DNA from: AC-43 sp963728855
Lineage (GTDB): Bacteria > Actinomycetota > Actinomycetes > Mycobacteriales > Micromonosporaceae
Assembly: GCA_963728855.1 (NCBI GenBank)
Contig: CAVSLN010000002.1
Location: 1 to 64,000 of the forward strand
DNA length: 64,000 bases
Direction: 5' to 3'
Position 1 is the stretch's first letter, and each line of letters begins with the position of its first letter. Made by a program: the position numbers and the translations under genes. Below are positions 19,386 to 29,422 of this stretch, piece by piece. The notes below the pieces were generated by a model that was not told where the DNA came from, made no database searches, and saw only the letters and a list, made by a program, of their open reading frames with translations.

Positions 19386-20323
19386 GCTCTCAGTGTGCCC
19401 AGTGTGCGCGTGACGTACTCATGGTGCTTGGTGAAGCCGAGGCGGCCGTAGAGCGCCAGCGCGGCCGCGTTCCCGGCCTCGACCTGGAGGAAGGCCGTAC
19501 CCGCGCCCTCGCCGGCGGCCCACTCGGCCAGGGCGCGCGTGACGTGCCGGGCCAGTCCCCGGCGCCGCGCGACCTCGGCGACCTCCAGCAGCGCGATGTG
19601 CAGGTGGCCGTCCACGACGGCGCCGCGGCCGATCGCCCGGTCCTCCTCGACCGACGCGAACCGCACGGACCGCGCGGCGGTCAGGACGTGGTGTGCGGCC
19701 GGTGGCAGCGCGCCCTTGCGGCCGGCGACCACGGCGAGCCAGGCCGCCGAGGGGGCGCGGTCCAGCCGTACCGGCGGCAGGTCGGGGCGCGGCGGCACGG
19801 CCGCGAGAACCGCCGCGAGCGGGGCGGTCAGCACGAGGGAGGGCATCGACCGGGCCCAGCCGCGGGCGCCCAGCGCGGCGTCGAGGGCGGCACACAGCGG
19901 CAGCGGTACGTTCATCCGAGGCGGCAACCCGTGCGCCCCGTACCAGCCGGTGACGGCGTCGATCGCGGCGTCCCGCCCCATCCCGGGGTTGCCGACCGGC
20001 AGCGCGGTGTTGGCCCGGCCGGTCCAGCCGTCGGCGGCCCGTAGCAGCCAGTCGCCGAGCGTCTCGACCACGGGCGCGGGCCACGCCTCGTTCGCGACGT
20101 GCTCCAGGCGGGTGACCTCCCGCACCCCGGGCGGTACCCGCTTGGCGGCCTGGATCTCCCCGTACCCGATCCGTACCGGGCCTTTGCGGGTGGCCACGGT
20201 CAGCCCGTCGTCATCGACGGCGACCAGTTCGCCCAGGGCATCGGTAAACAACGGACGATTGTCGCGTACGCCGATAATTCGCCGCACGACCACCCGGCTG
20301 CCAATATCTTGCCGCCCCAGCAC
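19382..20323 (-). CDS. GNAT-family N-acetyltransferase
   Basis: 313 residues. An N-terminal part (1-70) with an SH3-like strand pattern (GSRVVVRRIIGVRDNRPLFTDALG) is followed by a degenerate and then an intact GNAT fold. The acetyl-CoA loop EVARRRGLARHVTRAL and the C-terminal LQVEAGNAAALALYGRLGF are clear. It resembles the mycobacterial Rv0428c type. Substrate unknown. Read divergently from the ferredoxin gene. Confidence 0.82.
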   Translation of the reverse strand: MLGRQDIGSRVVVRRIIGVRDNRPLFTDALGELVAVDDDGLTVATRKGPVRIGYGEIQAAKRVPPGVREVTRLEHVANEAWPAPVVETLGDWLLRAADGWTGRANTALPVGNPGMGRDAAIDAVTGWYGAHGLPPRMNVPLPLCAALDAALGARGWARSMPSLVLTAPLAAVLAAVPPRPDLPPVRLDRAPSAAWLAVVAGRKGALPPAAHHVLTAARSVRFASVEEDRAIGRGAVVDGHLHIALLEVAEVARRRGLARHVTRALAEWAAGEGAGTAFLQVEAGNAAALALYGRLGFTKHHEYVTRTLGTLRA

Positions 20324-20408
20324 GATCGACCCCTTTCCAAGCGGGATACTAGGCTGTGACCGCCGCGGGGGAACGCGGTGTGTTTGCGCTGGTGCGAGAG
20401 GACGACCT

Positions 20409-20735
20409 GTGACCTACATCATCGCCGAGCCCTGCGTCGATCTGCTTGACAAGGCGTGCATCGAGGAGTGCCCGGTCGACTGCATCTACGAGGGCAACCG
20501 GATGCTGTACATCCACCCTGACGAGTGCGTTGACTGTGGTGCGTGTGAGCCGGTGTGCCCGGTCGAGGCGATCTTCTACGAGGACGACGTACCGGCTCAG
20601 TGGAAGGACTTCACCGCGGCCAACTACGAGTTCTTCGAGGACCTCGGCTCGCCCGGCGGCGCCTCGAAGGTCGGCAAGATCGCCAAAGACGCCGCGTTCG
20701 TGGCGGCCCAGCCGCCGCGTGAGGCCGAGCACTGA
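20409..20735 (+). CDS. fdxA: 7Fe ferredoxin
   Basis: 108 residues. Two cluster sites: the N-terminal CVDLLDKACIEECPVDC gives the 3Fe-4S plus one 4Fe-4S ligand, and CVDCGACEPVCP gives the 4Fe-4S cluster. It is the electron carrier of FdxA/FdxC type common in actinobacteria and lies just before dapC, as in M. tuberculosis (Rv1177-Rv1178). GTG start at 20409; an 18-codon frame ending in the overlapping GTGA precedes it and might couple translation. Confidence 0.95.
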   Translation: MTYIIAEPCVDLLDKACIEECPVDCIYEGNRMLYIHPDECVDCGACEPVCPVEAIFYEDDVPAQWKDFTAANYEFFEDLGSPGGASKVGKIAKDAAFVAAQPPREAEH

Positions 20736-20743
20736 GCCGAGCG

Positions 20744-21823
20744 GTGCGCCGCTCGGGGGACCTGCCCGACTTTCCGTGGGACCTGCTCGAGCCGGCCAAG
20801 GCCCGGGCGGGTACCCACCCGGACGGTCTGGTCGACCTGTCCGTGGGTACGCCGGTGGACCCGGTACCGGCCCCGGTCCAGCAGGCCCTCGCCGGTGCGG
20901 CCGACGCGGCCGGGTACCCGCTGACCGCCGGTACCGGTGCCCTGCGCGCGGCGGTCGCGGAGTGGGTACGGGCTGCCTGCGGCGCGGCTCCCGGGTTCGG
21001 GGTGCTCCCCACGATCGGCTCCAAGGAGCTGGTCGCCTGGCTGCCCACCCTGCTCGGCATCGGGCCCGAGGACACCGTGGTGATCCCGAGCGTGTGCTAC
21101 CCGACGTACGAGGTCGGCGTACGGCTGGCCGGCGCGACCACCGTGCGCTCCGACGCGCTGACCGCGGTGGGCCCGGCCCCGGTGAAGCTGGTCTGGCTCA
21201 ACTCGCCGGGGAACCCGACCGGGCGGGTACTGCCCGAGGCGCACCTGCGTAAGGTCGTGACCTGGGCGCGGGAGCGCGGCGCCGTGGTCGCGAGCGACGA
21301 GTGCTACCTGCCGCTCGGCTGGGAGACCACGCCGACCTCGGTCCTGTCGGTGTGCGAGGGCGACTACACCGGCGTGCTCGCGGTGCACTCGCTGTCCAAG
21401 CGCTCCAACCTCGCCGGGTACCGGGCCGGCTTCGTCAGCGGGGACCCGGCGCTGGTGAAGGAGCTGCTGGCCGTACGCAAGCACGCGGGGATGATCGTGC
21501 CGGCGCCGGTACAGGCGGCGATGGTGGCCGCGCTGGGCGACGAGTCCCATGTGGACGCCCAGCGGGAGCGGTACCGGGCCCGGCGCGCCGCGCTGCGTCC
21601 GGCGCTGGAGAAGGCCGGCTTCACCGTCGACCACTCCGAGGCCGGCCTGTACCTGTGGGCCACCCGCGACGAGGACTGTTGGTCGACGGTGGACTGGTTC
21701 GCCGGGCACGGCATCCTGGTCGCGCCGGGCACCTTCTACGGCCCGGCCGGCGGCCGGCACGTACGGGTCGCGCTCACCGCCACCGACGAGCGCGTCGAGT
21801 CGGCGGTACGCCGGCTGGGCTGA
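20744..21823 (+). CDS. dapC: Succinyldiaminopimelate aminotransferase
   Basis: 359 residues, PLP fold type I. The Schiff-base lysine is in HSLSKRSNLAGYR, NSPGNPTGRVL is the usual cofactor loop, and the C-terminal Arg is in HVRVALT. It converts N-succinyl-2-amino-6-oxopimelate to N-succinyl-LL-diaminopimelate in the lysine and cell-wall DAP pathway. dapD and dapE lie within 3 kb, though on different strands. GTG start, eight bases after the ferredoxin stop. Its last 50 bases overlap the opposite gene at 21774. Confidence 0.93.
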   Translation: MRRSGDLPDFPWDLLEPAKARAGTHPDGLVDLSVGTPVDPVPAPVQQALAGAADAAGYPLTAGTGALRAAVAEWVRAACGAAPGFGVLPTIGSKELVAWLPTLLGIGPEDTVVIPSVCYPTYEVGVRLAGATTVRSDALTAVGPAPVKLVWLNSPGNPTGRVLPEAHLRKVVTWARERGAVVASDECYLPLGWETTPTSVLSVCEGDYTGVLAVHSLSKRSNLAGYRAGFVSGDPALVKELLAVRKHAGMIVPAPVQAAMVAALGDESHVDAQRERYRARRAALRPALEKAGFTVDHSEAGLYLWATRDEDCWSTVDWFAGHGILVAPGTFYGPAGGRHVRVALTATDERVESAVRRLG

Positions 21824-22550
21824 CCGGCGCCGCGGGCTCGCCGCCGACGACCTCGTAGACCTCCCGGACCCGGGCCGGGGTGTCCGGGCCGACGTGCGTG
21901 ACGAGCATGAAGCGGTCGGGGTCGGCGTCGTCGTACAGGGCGGGCAGCCGCTCGCCCGGGCGGGGTACGCGCAGCCGGGGTACCACCGTCTGGCGCTCGG
22001 CGTCGACGGGCGGCGCGCCGTCGAGCGGTTCGAGGCGCACGGCCAGCCGTACCCGTGGGTCGTCATTGACCGTCACGCCGGTGTCGGCCACGGACCGCAC
22101 CACCGCGGCGGCCGCCCGCCCGGACGCCACCAGCGCGGCCAGGTCGATCGGCGGGTGGTCCTCCAGGAGCTGGGAGAACTGGCTGCGCCAGTCGGGCGCC
22201 ATCCCGTTCGGCTCGCGCCGGGCCTGGAGCGTGATCCCGACGACGGTGAGCCCGATGAGCGTGAACGGCACCCCGGTCACGACGCCCAGCCACTGGCTGA
22301 GCGGGTCGTGGACGAACCCGGTCACGGCGAGCGAGCCCAGCCCGATGGCCAGCGACATGGTACCGATCAGCAGCGGGAAGGACAGGAAGCACGCCAGGAC
22401 GGACAGGGTGAGGCCGATGAAGAAGTAGGTCGTGGCCGCGTCGGTCGGGCAGCCGTCCTGGTAGCACCCCATGTACCGGTAGGTGCCGTAGGCGAACACG
22501 ACGTTCGCGGCCAGGCCGGCCGCCGTCGCGGCGAGCCGTAGCGCGCTCAT
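21774..22550 (-). CDS. Hypothetical membrane protein
   Basis: 258 residues; four hydrophobic helices in the first 110 residues (with CYQDGCPTDAATTYFF between the first two), then a soluble C-terminal half with a DDADPDRFMLVTHVG segment. The 3' end overlaps dapC on the other strand by 50 bases. No family recognised. Codon pattern and the clear membrane segments support it as real. Confidence 0.75.
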   Translation of the reverse strand: MSALRLAATAAGLAANVVFAYGTYRYMGCYQDGCPTDAATTYFFIGLTLSVLACFLSFPLLIGTMSLAIGLGSLAVTGFVHDPLSQWLGVVTGVPFTLIGLTVVGITLQARREPNGMAPDWRSQFSQLLEDHPPIDLAALVASGRAAAAVVRSVADTGVTVNDDPRVRLAVRLEPLDGAPPVDAERQTVVPRLRVPRPGERLPALYDDADPDRFMLVTHVGPDTPARVREVYEVVGGEPAAPVSPAGVPPTRRARRWR

Positions 22551-22568
22551 GCGGCGTACGGTACCGGC

Positions 22569-22661
22569 ATGACGGAAAGTCCACTGGTGTCCGTGCGCGG
22601 GGAGTCGGTACGCGAGGTGGCGCCCGGCGCGGCTACCCGTTGGCGTGCAGCGCCGGGTTGA
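22569..22661 (+). pseudogene. Remnant of a SIMPL-domain (DUF541) gene 5' end
   Basis: A 30-codon frame, MTESPLVSVRGESVREVAPG..., resembles the first 20 residues of actinobacterial SIMPL-domain proteins and then stops inside the 3' end of dapD. It is probably the relic of a gene lost by deletion. The assignment rests on a short motif only. Confidence 0.4.
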
Positions 22662-23583
22662 GGGCGATGCCGTGGCCGGTACGGGGTACCGCCTCCAGCG
22701 CGCCGCTGACCGAGTTGCGGCGGAAGAGGATCCCGTCCGACCCGGACAGCGTGACCGCCTTGACGACCTCGCCGCTCGGCAGGGTGACCTTGGAACCGGC
22801 GGTCACGTAGCAGCCCGCCTCGACCACGCAGTCGTCCCCGAGCGAGATGCCGATCCCGGCGTTCGCGCCGAGCAGGCAGCGCTGGCCGATCCGGACGACC
22901 TCCTTGCCGCCGCCGGAGAGGGTACCCATGATCGACGAGCCGCCGCCGATGTCGGAGCCGTCGTCGACCACCACGCCGGCTGTTACCCGTCCCTCGACCA
23001 TCGAGGTGCCGAGCGTACCGGCGTTGTAGTTCACGAACCCTTCGTGCATCACGGTCGTCCCGCTGCCCAGGTGGGCGCCCAGCCGTACCCGGTCCGCGTC
23101 GGCGATCCGTACCCCGGCCGGCAGGACGTAGTCCACCATCCGGGGGAACTTGTCGACCCCGTACACGGTTAGCTGCCCGCCGGCCGCCCGTACCAGCAGG
23201 CGCAGCTCGTCGACGCGCTCCGGCGGGCACGGGCCGGCCGAGGTCCAGGCGACGTTGGCGAGCAGCCCGAAGATCCCGTCCAGGTTGGCCTGGTGCGGCC
23301 GGACCAGCCGGTGGGACAGCAGGTGCAGGCGCAGGTACGCGTCCGGCGCGTCGAGCGGCGGGTCGGCGAGCGACTCGACGGCGGTACGCACCTCGACCGT
23401 ACGCAGGCCGGGCAGCGGCCGGTCGACGGTGAGCGTCGGGTCGAACCCCGGGTCGTCCCCGGGTGCCGGACCGAGCCCGAGCCGGCCGGTCGGGTACCAG
23501 GTGTCCAGCACCTGCCCCTCGGCGGTGACGGTGGCCAGGCCGGTGCCCCAGGCGGGGGAGGCGATGAAGTCGGACACGATCAC
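22633..23583 (-). CDS. dapD: Tetrahydrodipicolinate N-succinyltransferase
   Basis: 316 residues. The N-terminal alpha domain and a left-handed beta-helix are visible (GAHLGSGTTVMHEGFVNYNA, GRVTAGVVVDDGSDIGGGSS, GANAGIGISLGDDCVVEAG). It adds succinyl-CoA to tetrahydrodipicolinate, the step before DapC. This is the long actinobacterial DapD type (Rv1201c). GTG start at 23583. It is divergent from dapE. Confidence 0.95.
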   Translation of the reverse strand: MIVSDFIASPAWGTGLATVTAEGQVLDTWYPTGRLGLGPAPGDDPGFDPTLTVDRPLPGLRTVEVRTAVESLADPPLDAPDAYLRLHLLSHRLVRPHQANLDGIFGLLANVAWTSAGPCPPERVDELRLLVRAAGGQLTVYGVDKFPRMVDYVLPAGVRIADADRVRLGAHLGSGTTVMHEGFVNYNAGTLGTSMVEGRVTAGVVVDDGSDIGGGSSIMGTLSGGGKEVVRIGQRCLLGANAGIGISLGDDCVVEAGCYVTAGSKVTLPSGEVVKAVTLSGSDGILFRRNSVSGALEAVPRTGHGIALNPALHANG

Positions 23584-23625
23584 ACCGTACTGACCTGATC
23601 CTCACGGGAGGAGCCGACCCGGCAC

Positions 23626-23638
23626 TATTCTCGCGGGG
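23626..23638 (+). promoter_or_regulatory. -10 box of dapE, leaderless start
   Basis: TATTCT at 23626-23631 stands six bases before the GTG at 23638, the same arrangement as mshB. Confidence 0.5.
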
Positions 23639-24702
23639 TGGCCACACTTGACCCCGCTACGCTGGCCGATCCCGTCGCGCTGACCCGGGCGCTCGTCGAC
23701 ATCGAGTCGGTGTCCGGCAACGAGGCGGAGATCGCTTCCGCCGTCGAGGTGGCCCTCCACGCTGCGCCGCACCTGTCGGTGAGCCGGCTGGGCAACACCG
23801 TCGTCGCCCGTACGGACCTGGGCTGGCCGTCCCGCGTCGTGCTGGCGGGGCACCTGGACACCGTACCCCTGGCCGGGAACTATCCGTCCACTGTGGACGG
23901 TGAGGCGATCTACGGCTGCGGTACCTCCGACATGAAGTCCGGCACCGCCCTGGCCCTCCACCTGGCCGCCACCGTCGCGGCGCCCCGCCACGACGTCACC
24001 TACTTCTTCTACGAGTGCGAGGAGCTGGACGCGGAGAGCAACGGCCTGACGATCGTGGCCCGGGAGCGGCCCGACCTGCTCGCGGCGGACCTGGCCATCC
24101 TGCTCGAACCGACGTACGGCGCGGTCGAGGCCGGCTGCCAGGGCACGCTGCGGGCGGTCATCCGTACCGCCGGCCGGCGCGCCCACTCGGCCCGCTCCTG
24201 GCTCGGCGCCAACGCGATCCACGCGGCCGGCGAACCGCTGCGCCGCCTCGCCTCGTACGCGCCGCGCCGGGTAACCATCGACGGATGTGAGTACCGTGAA
24301 GGGCTCAACGCGGTGCGGATCACCGGCGGTGTGGCCGGGAACGTGATCCCGGACGCCTGCGAGATCGAGGTGAACTACCGGTTCGCGCCGGACCGGTCCG
24401 AGGCCGAGGCGCACAAGCACCTGACCGAGGTCTTCGACGGGTACCCGATGGAGGTCATCGACTCGGCGCCCGGCGCGCTGCCCGGCCTGTCCGCGCCGCC
24501 GGCCCGGGAGTTCCTCGCGGCGGTGGGCCGGCCGCCGGCCGCGAAGCTGGGCTGGACGGACGTGGCCCGGTTCGCCGGCCTCGGCATCCCGGCGCTCAAC
24601 TACGGCCCCGGCGACCCCAACCTCGCGCATACCCGCGAGGAGCGGGTGGAGATCTCCAAGATCGTGTCCGGGGCGGACGTGTTGCGGGCATGGCTGGCCT
24701 GA
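23638..24702 (+). CDS. dapE: Succinyl-diaminopimelate desuccinylase
   Basis: 354 residues, M20 metallopeptidase fold. Zinc ligands and catalytic residues: GHLDTVP, GCGTSDMKSG, FYECEELD, and the late HTREERVEI. The dimerisation domain lies near residues 170-280. It removes succinate from N-succinyl-LL-DAP. GTG start. The LOG-family gene follows, as in M. tuberculosis Rv1202-Rv1205. Confidence 0.95.
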   Translation: MATLDPATLADPVALTRALVDIESVSGNEAEIASAVEVALHAAPHLSVSRLGNTVVARTDLGWPSRVVLAGHLDTVPLAGNYPSTVDGEAIYGCGTSDMKSGTALALHLAATVAAPRHDVTYFFYECEELDAESNGLTIVARERPDLLAADLAILLEPTYGAVEAGCQGTLRAVIRTAGRRAHSARSWLGANAIHAAGEPLRRLASYAPRRVTIDGCEYREGLNAVRITGGVAGNVIPDACEIEVNYRFAPDRSEAEAHKHLTEVFDGYPMEVIDSAPGALPGLSAPPAREFLAAVGRPPAAKLGWTDVARFAGLGIPALNYGPGDPNLAHTREERVEISKIVSGADVLRAWLA

Positions 24703-24704
24703 CC

Positions 24705-24792
24705 CGCGCCGGCCCGCCCTCCGCCCCTCCGCCCCTCCGGCCTCCGTCCCTCCTTCCCTCCGACCCGCCGCCCGCCGATCCGCGCCCGTGCC
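24705..24792. repeat. C-rich tract with CCCCTCCG repeats
   Basis: Nearly all C and T on the plus strand: CGCCCTCCGCCCCTCCG and related units. The minus strand has several runs of three or four G separated by GCGGA, so it could form a G-quadruplex. It lies between dapE and the LOG gene. Confidence 0.7.
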
Positions 24793-24828
24793 CGGCGCGG
24801 CCGCACCCGGCTGGCTAACGTGTGGTCC

Positions 24829-25659
24829 ATGTCCAACGGAAACGAACCGCCCGCCGGGCGCGGGCCGGAGCGGCACGGCGGCTCGGTGACCACGCGCCGG
24901 TACGCCATCCGCGACACCACGGCCGACCAGCGCCTGCTCGACTCGCGGTTACGCGAGGACTGGAAGACCAAGGACGCCTGGCGGGCGCTGCGGATCCTGT
25001 CGGAGTTCGTGGAGGGCTTCGACACGCTGGCCGACCTGCCGCCCGCGGTCAGCGTGTTCGGCTCGGCGCGCAGCAAGCCGGACAGCCCGGAGTGGGAGCT
25101 GGCCGAGCGGCTCGGCGCGGGCGCTGGCCCGGGCCGGGTACGCGGTGATCACCGGCGGCGGGCCGGGCGTGATGGAGGCGGCCAACAAGGGCGCCAGCGA
25201 GGCCGGCGGGCTGTCCGTCGGGCTCGGCATCGAGCTGCCGTTCGAGCAGGGCATCAACGACTGGGTCGACATCGGGCATCGACTTCCGCTACTTCTTCGC
25301 CCGCAAGACCATGTTCGTCAAGTACGCCCAGGCGTTCGTCGTGCTGCCCGGCGGGTTCGGCACGATGGACGAGCTGTTCGAGGCGCTCACGCTGGTGCAG
25401 ACCCGGAAGGTGACCCGGTTCCCGGTCGTGCTGATGGGCGTCGAGTACTGGCGCGGGCTGCTGGACTGGATGCGCGACACGATGTCCGCCGACGGGCAAG
25501 ATCAGTCCGGTCGACCTGGAGCTGATCTGCCTGACCGACGACGTCGACGAGGCGGTACGGCACATCGTCGACGCCGATGCCGCGCTCGCCGCCGAGCAGG
25601 ACGCGGTCGAGCGGGCCGCCGCCGCGCGGCTCGCGGCCGAGGCCGGCGGCCAGGAGTAG
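24829..25659 (+). pseudogene. LOG-family TIGR00730 Rossmann-fold protein, frameshifted
   Basis: Conserved LOG protein (cytokinin riboside 5'-monophosphate phosphoribohydrolase-like; the Rv1205 type). Fragments in three frames join to one protein: ...LADLPPAVSVFGSARSKP, then VITGGGPGVMEAANKGASEA, then FVVLPGGFGTMDELFEALTL, ending VERAAAARLAAEAGGQE. The PGGxGTxxE motif is intact. Single extra G bases occur near 25121, 25273 and 25496. With three insertions the span is exactly divisible by three, as expected from an intact gene plus three errors. Probably a working gene with sequence errors. Confidence 0.8.
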
Positions 25660-25664
25660 CGCCG

Positions 25665-26235
25665 GTGGCGGCCGTCTGCGTGTTCTGCGGGTCGTCGACC
25701 GCGCTCGACGAGCACTGGCTGGAGCTGGCCAGCGGAGGTCGGCGCCGGGCTCGCCGCGCCGCGGCCACAGCCTGGTCTCCGGGGGCGGCCGGGTCGGCAT
25801 GATGGGTGCGGTCGCCGACGGGCGCCCGCGCCGGCGGCGCGCACACCCTCGGCGTGATCCCCGAGGCCATGGTCGGCTGGGAGGTCGCCGACACCGGTGC
25901 CGACGAGCTGGTCGTCACCGACGACATGGCGGCCGCAAGACCGTGATGATGGCGAAGTCGGACGCCTTCCTGATCCTGCCCGGCGGCCTCGGTACCCTCG
26001 ACGAGCTGTTCGAGGTGTGGACGACCGGCGATGCTCGGCCTGCACGCCAAGCCGGTGGTGCTGCTCGACCCGGAGGGCTTCTACACCGGGCTGCTCGACT
26101 GGCTGCACGGGCTGGTACCGCTGGGCTTCGTCCGGCCCGGCGCCGTTGAGCTGCTGACCGTGGTCGCCACGGTGCACGGCCGCGCTCGACGCGGTCGAAG
26201 CCGTGTCGTACCCCCATGGTCTGATGAGCGCGTGA
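25665..26235 (+). pseudogene. Second LOG-family protein, frameshifted
   Basis: Starts GTG at 25665 with VAAVCVFCGSSTALDEHWLEL, the classic LOG N-terminus. Further pieces: SLVSGGGRVGMMGAVADG, LGVIPEAMVGWEVADTGADE, FLILPGGLGTLDELFEVWT and LLDWLHGLVPLGFV. These lie in different frames because of single-base changes near 25733, 25757, 25818, 25928, 26030 and 26175. The last frame ends at 26235, overlapping the GTG of the next gene (GTGA). LOG enzymes release free cytokinin-type bases from the nucleotides; bacterial roles vary. Confidence 0.75.
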
Positions 26236-29200
26236 GTCAGTACCGGCTGCTGCGCCCCGCGGCGGCCGACCACGGTGGCGGCTCCCCTCGACGCGGCACA
26301 GCAGGCTGTGGCGGACCACCGCACCGGCGCCGCTGCTCGTGCTCGGCGGCCCCGGCACCGGCAAGACCACCACGCTGGTCGAGGCGGTCGCCGCCCGGGT
26401 CGCCGAGGGCATCCCGCCCGACCGGATCCTGGTGCTGACGTTCGGCCGGCGCTCGGCCGGCCGCGCTGCGTGACCGGATCGAGGCCCGGGTCGGCCGGCC
26501 GGGCGACCGGCGCGAGCCGCCGGTGCGCACCTTCCACGCCTACGCCTTCGGCCTGCTGCGCCGGGCCGCGGTCGAGCGGGGCGAGCCGCCGCCCCGGCTG
26601 CTCACCGGCCCCGAGCAGGATCTGGTCATCCGCGAGCTGCTGGCCGACCGAGCGCGGACGGCGTGGCCCGAGGCGTTGCGCCCCGCGCTGCGTACCCGGG
26701 CGTTCGCGGCCCAGCTGCGCGACCTGCTGCTGCGCGCCGCCGAGCGGGGCGTCGGGCCGGAGCGAGCTGGCCGCGCTCGGGGCGGCGCACCGGCCGCCCC
26801 GACTGGCCGCCCGCGGCCCGGCTTCCTGCGCGAGTACGTGCAGGTCCTGGCGCTGCGCGACGCGACCGGTCGGGCCGGCCTGGCCTACGACCCCGCCGAG
26901 CTGGTCCGGGCGGCCGCCGGCCTGCTGCGCGACGAGCCCGACGCTGCTGGCAGGCCGAGCGGCGGCGCCTGGCCTGCGTCTACGTCGACGAGCTGGCCGA
27001 CACCGACCCGGCCCAGCTCGACCTGCTCGCACCTGGTCGCCGGCGGCGGGCACGCCCCTGGTCGCGTTCGCCGACCCGGACTCCTCGACCTACGCCTTCC
27101 GGGGCGCCGACCCCGGTGGGGTGACCCGATTTTCCGGACCGGTTCGGGCGCCGCCACGGCATACCTGACCGCGCACCTACCGCCACAGTGGCCCGCTGCT
27201 CGCCGCGACCGCGCGGGTGGCCGCCCGGCTGCGCGGACCCGGTCCGCCACCGGCGCCTGTCCGCCGATCCCGGCGCCGCCCGAGGGTGTCGTCGGAGGTG
27301 CACACGTTCCGCTCGGCGGCCAGCGAGGCGGCCTACGTGGCGCACCGGCTGCGCGAGGCCCACCTGCTCGACGGGGTGCCCTGGTCGCGGATGGCGGTGC
27401 GTGGTGCGCTCGACGCATCTGGCGCTCGCCTCGCTCCAGCGCGCCCTGCACCAGGCCGGCGTACCGGTGACCACGCTCGCCGAGGACCTGCCGCTGTCCG
27501 TACAGCCGGCGGTCACCCCGCTGCTGCTCGCCCTGCGCTGCGCGCTGGAGCCCGACCGGCTCGACGAGGAGGCCGCGGTCGCCCTGCTGCACTCGCCGCT
27601 CGGCGGCGCCGACCCGCTGGCCGAGCGGCGGCTGCGCCAGGGCCTGCGGGCGCTCGCGCTGGCCGCCGGCGACCGGCGGCCCTCCGGCGTGCTGCTGGTC
27701 GAGGCGCTGCGCGACCCGCGTGAGCTGCCGCCGTCGAGCGGCGCTGGGCGGCGCCCGCCCAGGCGGTGGCCGGGCTGCTCGCGGTCGTCCGGGAGGCCGC
27801 GCTCGCGCCGGGCGCGACGGCCGAGGACGTGCTCTGGGCGCTGTGGCAGGCCAGCGGGCTGGCCGAGCGGTGGGCCGCGGCGAGCGCCCGGGGCGGCCAC
27901 CGGGGCGCGACCGCCGACCGGGACCTCGACGCCGTGATGGTGCTCTTCGACGCGGTCGCGCGGTTCGCCGACCGGCTGCCCGGCGCGGGCACCGAGGTGT
28001 TCCTCGACCAGCTGACCGGCGAGGACCTGCCGGCCGACACCCTGGCCGCGACGGCCGACCGGGGCGCGGCGGTACGGCTGCTGACCGCGCACGCCGCCAA
28101 GGGGCTGGAGTGGGACGTCGTACTGGTCCCGGGCGTACAGGAGGGCATCTGGCCCGACCTGCGGTTGCGCGGCAGCGTGCTGGGCTCGGAGCAGCTGGTC
28201 GACGTGCTCGCCGGCCGGGAGCTGAACACGGTCGGCCAGACCGTCCGCGCTGCTCGACGAGGAGCGCCGGCTGTTCTACGTCGCGGCGACCCGGGCGCGC
28301 CGCTGCCTGGTCGTGACCGCGGTGGCCTCCGGCGACGGTGAGGAGCAGCCGTCCCGCTTCCTCTCGGAGCTGTCCGGTGAGGACCCGGAGGAGTCGTCGG
28401 CTCCCACCCGGCTGCCCCGCGCGCTGACCCTGCCGGCGCTGGTCGCCGAGCTGCGCAGCGCCGTCGTCGAGCCCACCGCACCCGCCCGCGCGGCGCCGGT
28501 CCGCGGCCGCGCAGCTGGCCCGGCTCGCCGAGGCCGGGGTCCCGGGTGCCGATCCCGACGACTGGTGGGGCCTTGCCCCGCTGTCCGACGAGCGGCCGCT
28601 GCACGACGACGGTGCAGCCGGTCACCGTCACACCGTCCACCGTGGAGAGTGTCCGGCGGTGCAGCCTGCGGTGGCTGCTGGAGCGGCACGGCGGCGGGGC
28701 CCGGCCCACGCCGGAGCAGGGCGTGGGCAACCTGGTGCACGCCGCCGCGATGCTCGCCACCGACGCCGAGGTCGACCGGGCCACGCTGGTCGACTACGTG
28801 GCCGGCCGGTTCGACGAGATCGAGCTGTCCGCCCGCTGGCTGGCCGGCCGGGAGCGGCAGCGCGCCGAGCAGATGATCGACAAGCTGGTGGGCTGGCTCG
28901 CGGCCAACCCGCGCCGGCTGGCCGCGATCGAGAAGGACTTCCTGGTCCAGCTGGACGAGGTGACCCGCATCAAGGGCCGGGTCGACCGGCTGGAGGTCGA
29001 CGACCAGGGCCGGCTGGTGGTCATCGACCTGAAGACCGGCAAGACCACCTCGGTCACCGAGGCGGACCTGCCGGAGCAGCCGCAGCTCGGCGCCTACCAG
29101 GCCGCGGTCGAGGCGGGTGCCTTCCCCGAATACGGCGACGAGAGCGGGCGGCGCGGCGCTGGTCCAGCTCGGCAGCCACACCAACGTCAAGGAGCAGCAG

Positions 29201-29422
29201 CAGCCGCCGCTGGCCGAGTCCGGCGACCCGACCTGGGCGGCGGCCATGGTGAGGCGTACCGCGGCGACCATGGCGGCGGCCACGTTCCAGGCGGTCGTCA
29301 ACTCGAAGTGCCGCAGCTGTCCGGTGCGCACGAGCTGTCCGGTCTCCGCCAAGGGCCGGCAGGTCACCGACGCGCCCCGATCCGAGCCGGACATCCCCAC
29401 CCCGAGGGAGGGCGACGCGTGA
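26232..29422 (+). pseudogene. UvrD/RecB-type helicase with C-terminal PD-(D/E)XK nuclease (AddB-like, Rv3202c type), heavily frameshifted
   Basis: From GTG 26232 (VSQYRLLRP). Fragments over all three frames give an SF1 helicase and nuclease: Walker A LVLGGPGTGKTTTLVEAVA, ILVLTFGRRSA, RTFHAYAFGLLRRAAVERG, VYVDELADTDPAQLDLL, LVAFADPDSSTYAFRGADPG, AVRLLTAHAAKGLEWD, and FYVAATRARRCLVV. The C-terminal nuclease shows IKGRVDRLEVD, VVIDLKTGK, and a cysteine cluster KCRSCPVRTSCP for an Fe-S centre. More than ten single-base indels break the frame. It is adjacent to the partner helicase, as Rv3202c is to Rv3201c. The protein would act in double-strand-break end processing. Confidence 0.78.
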
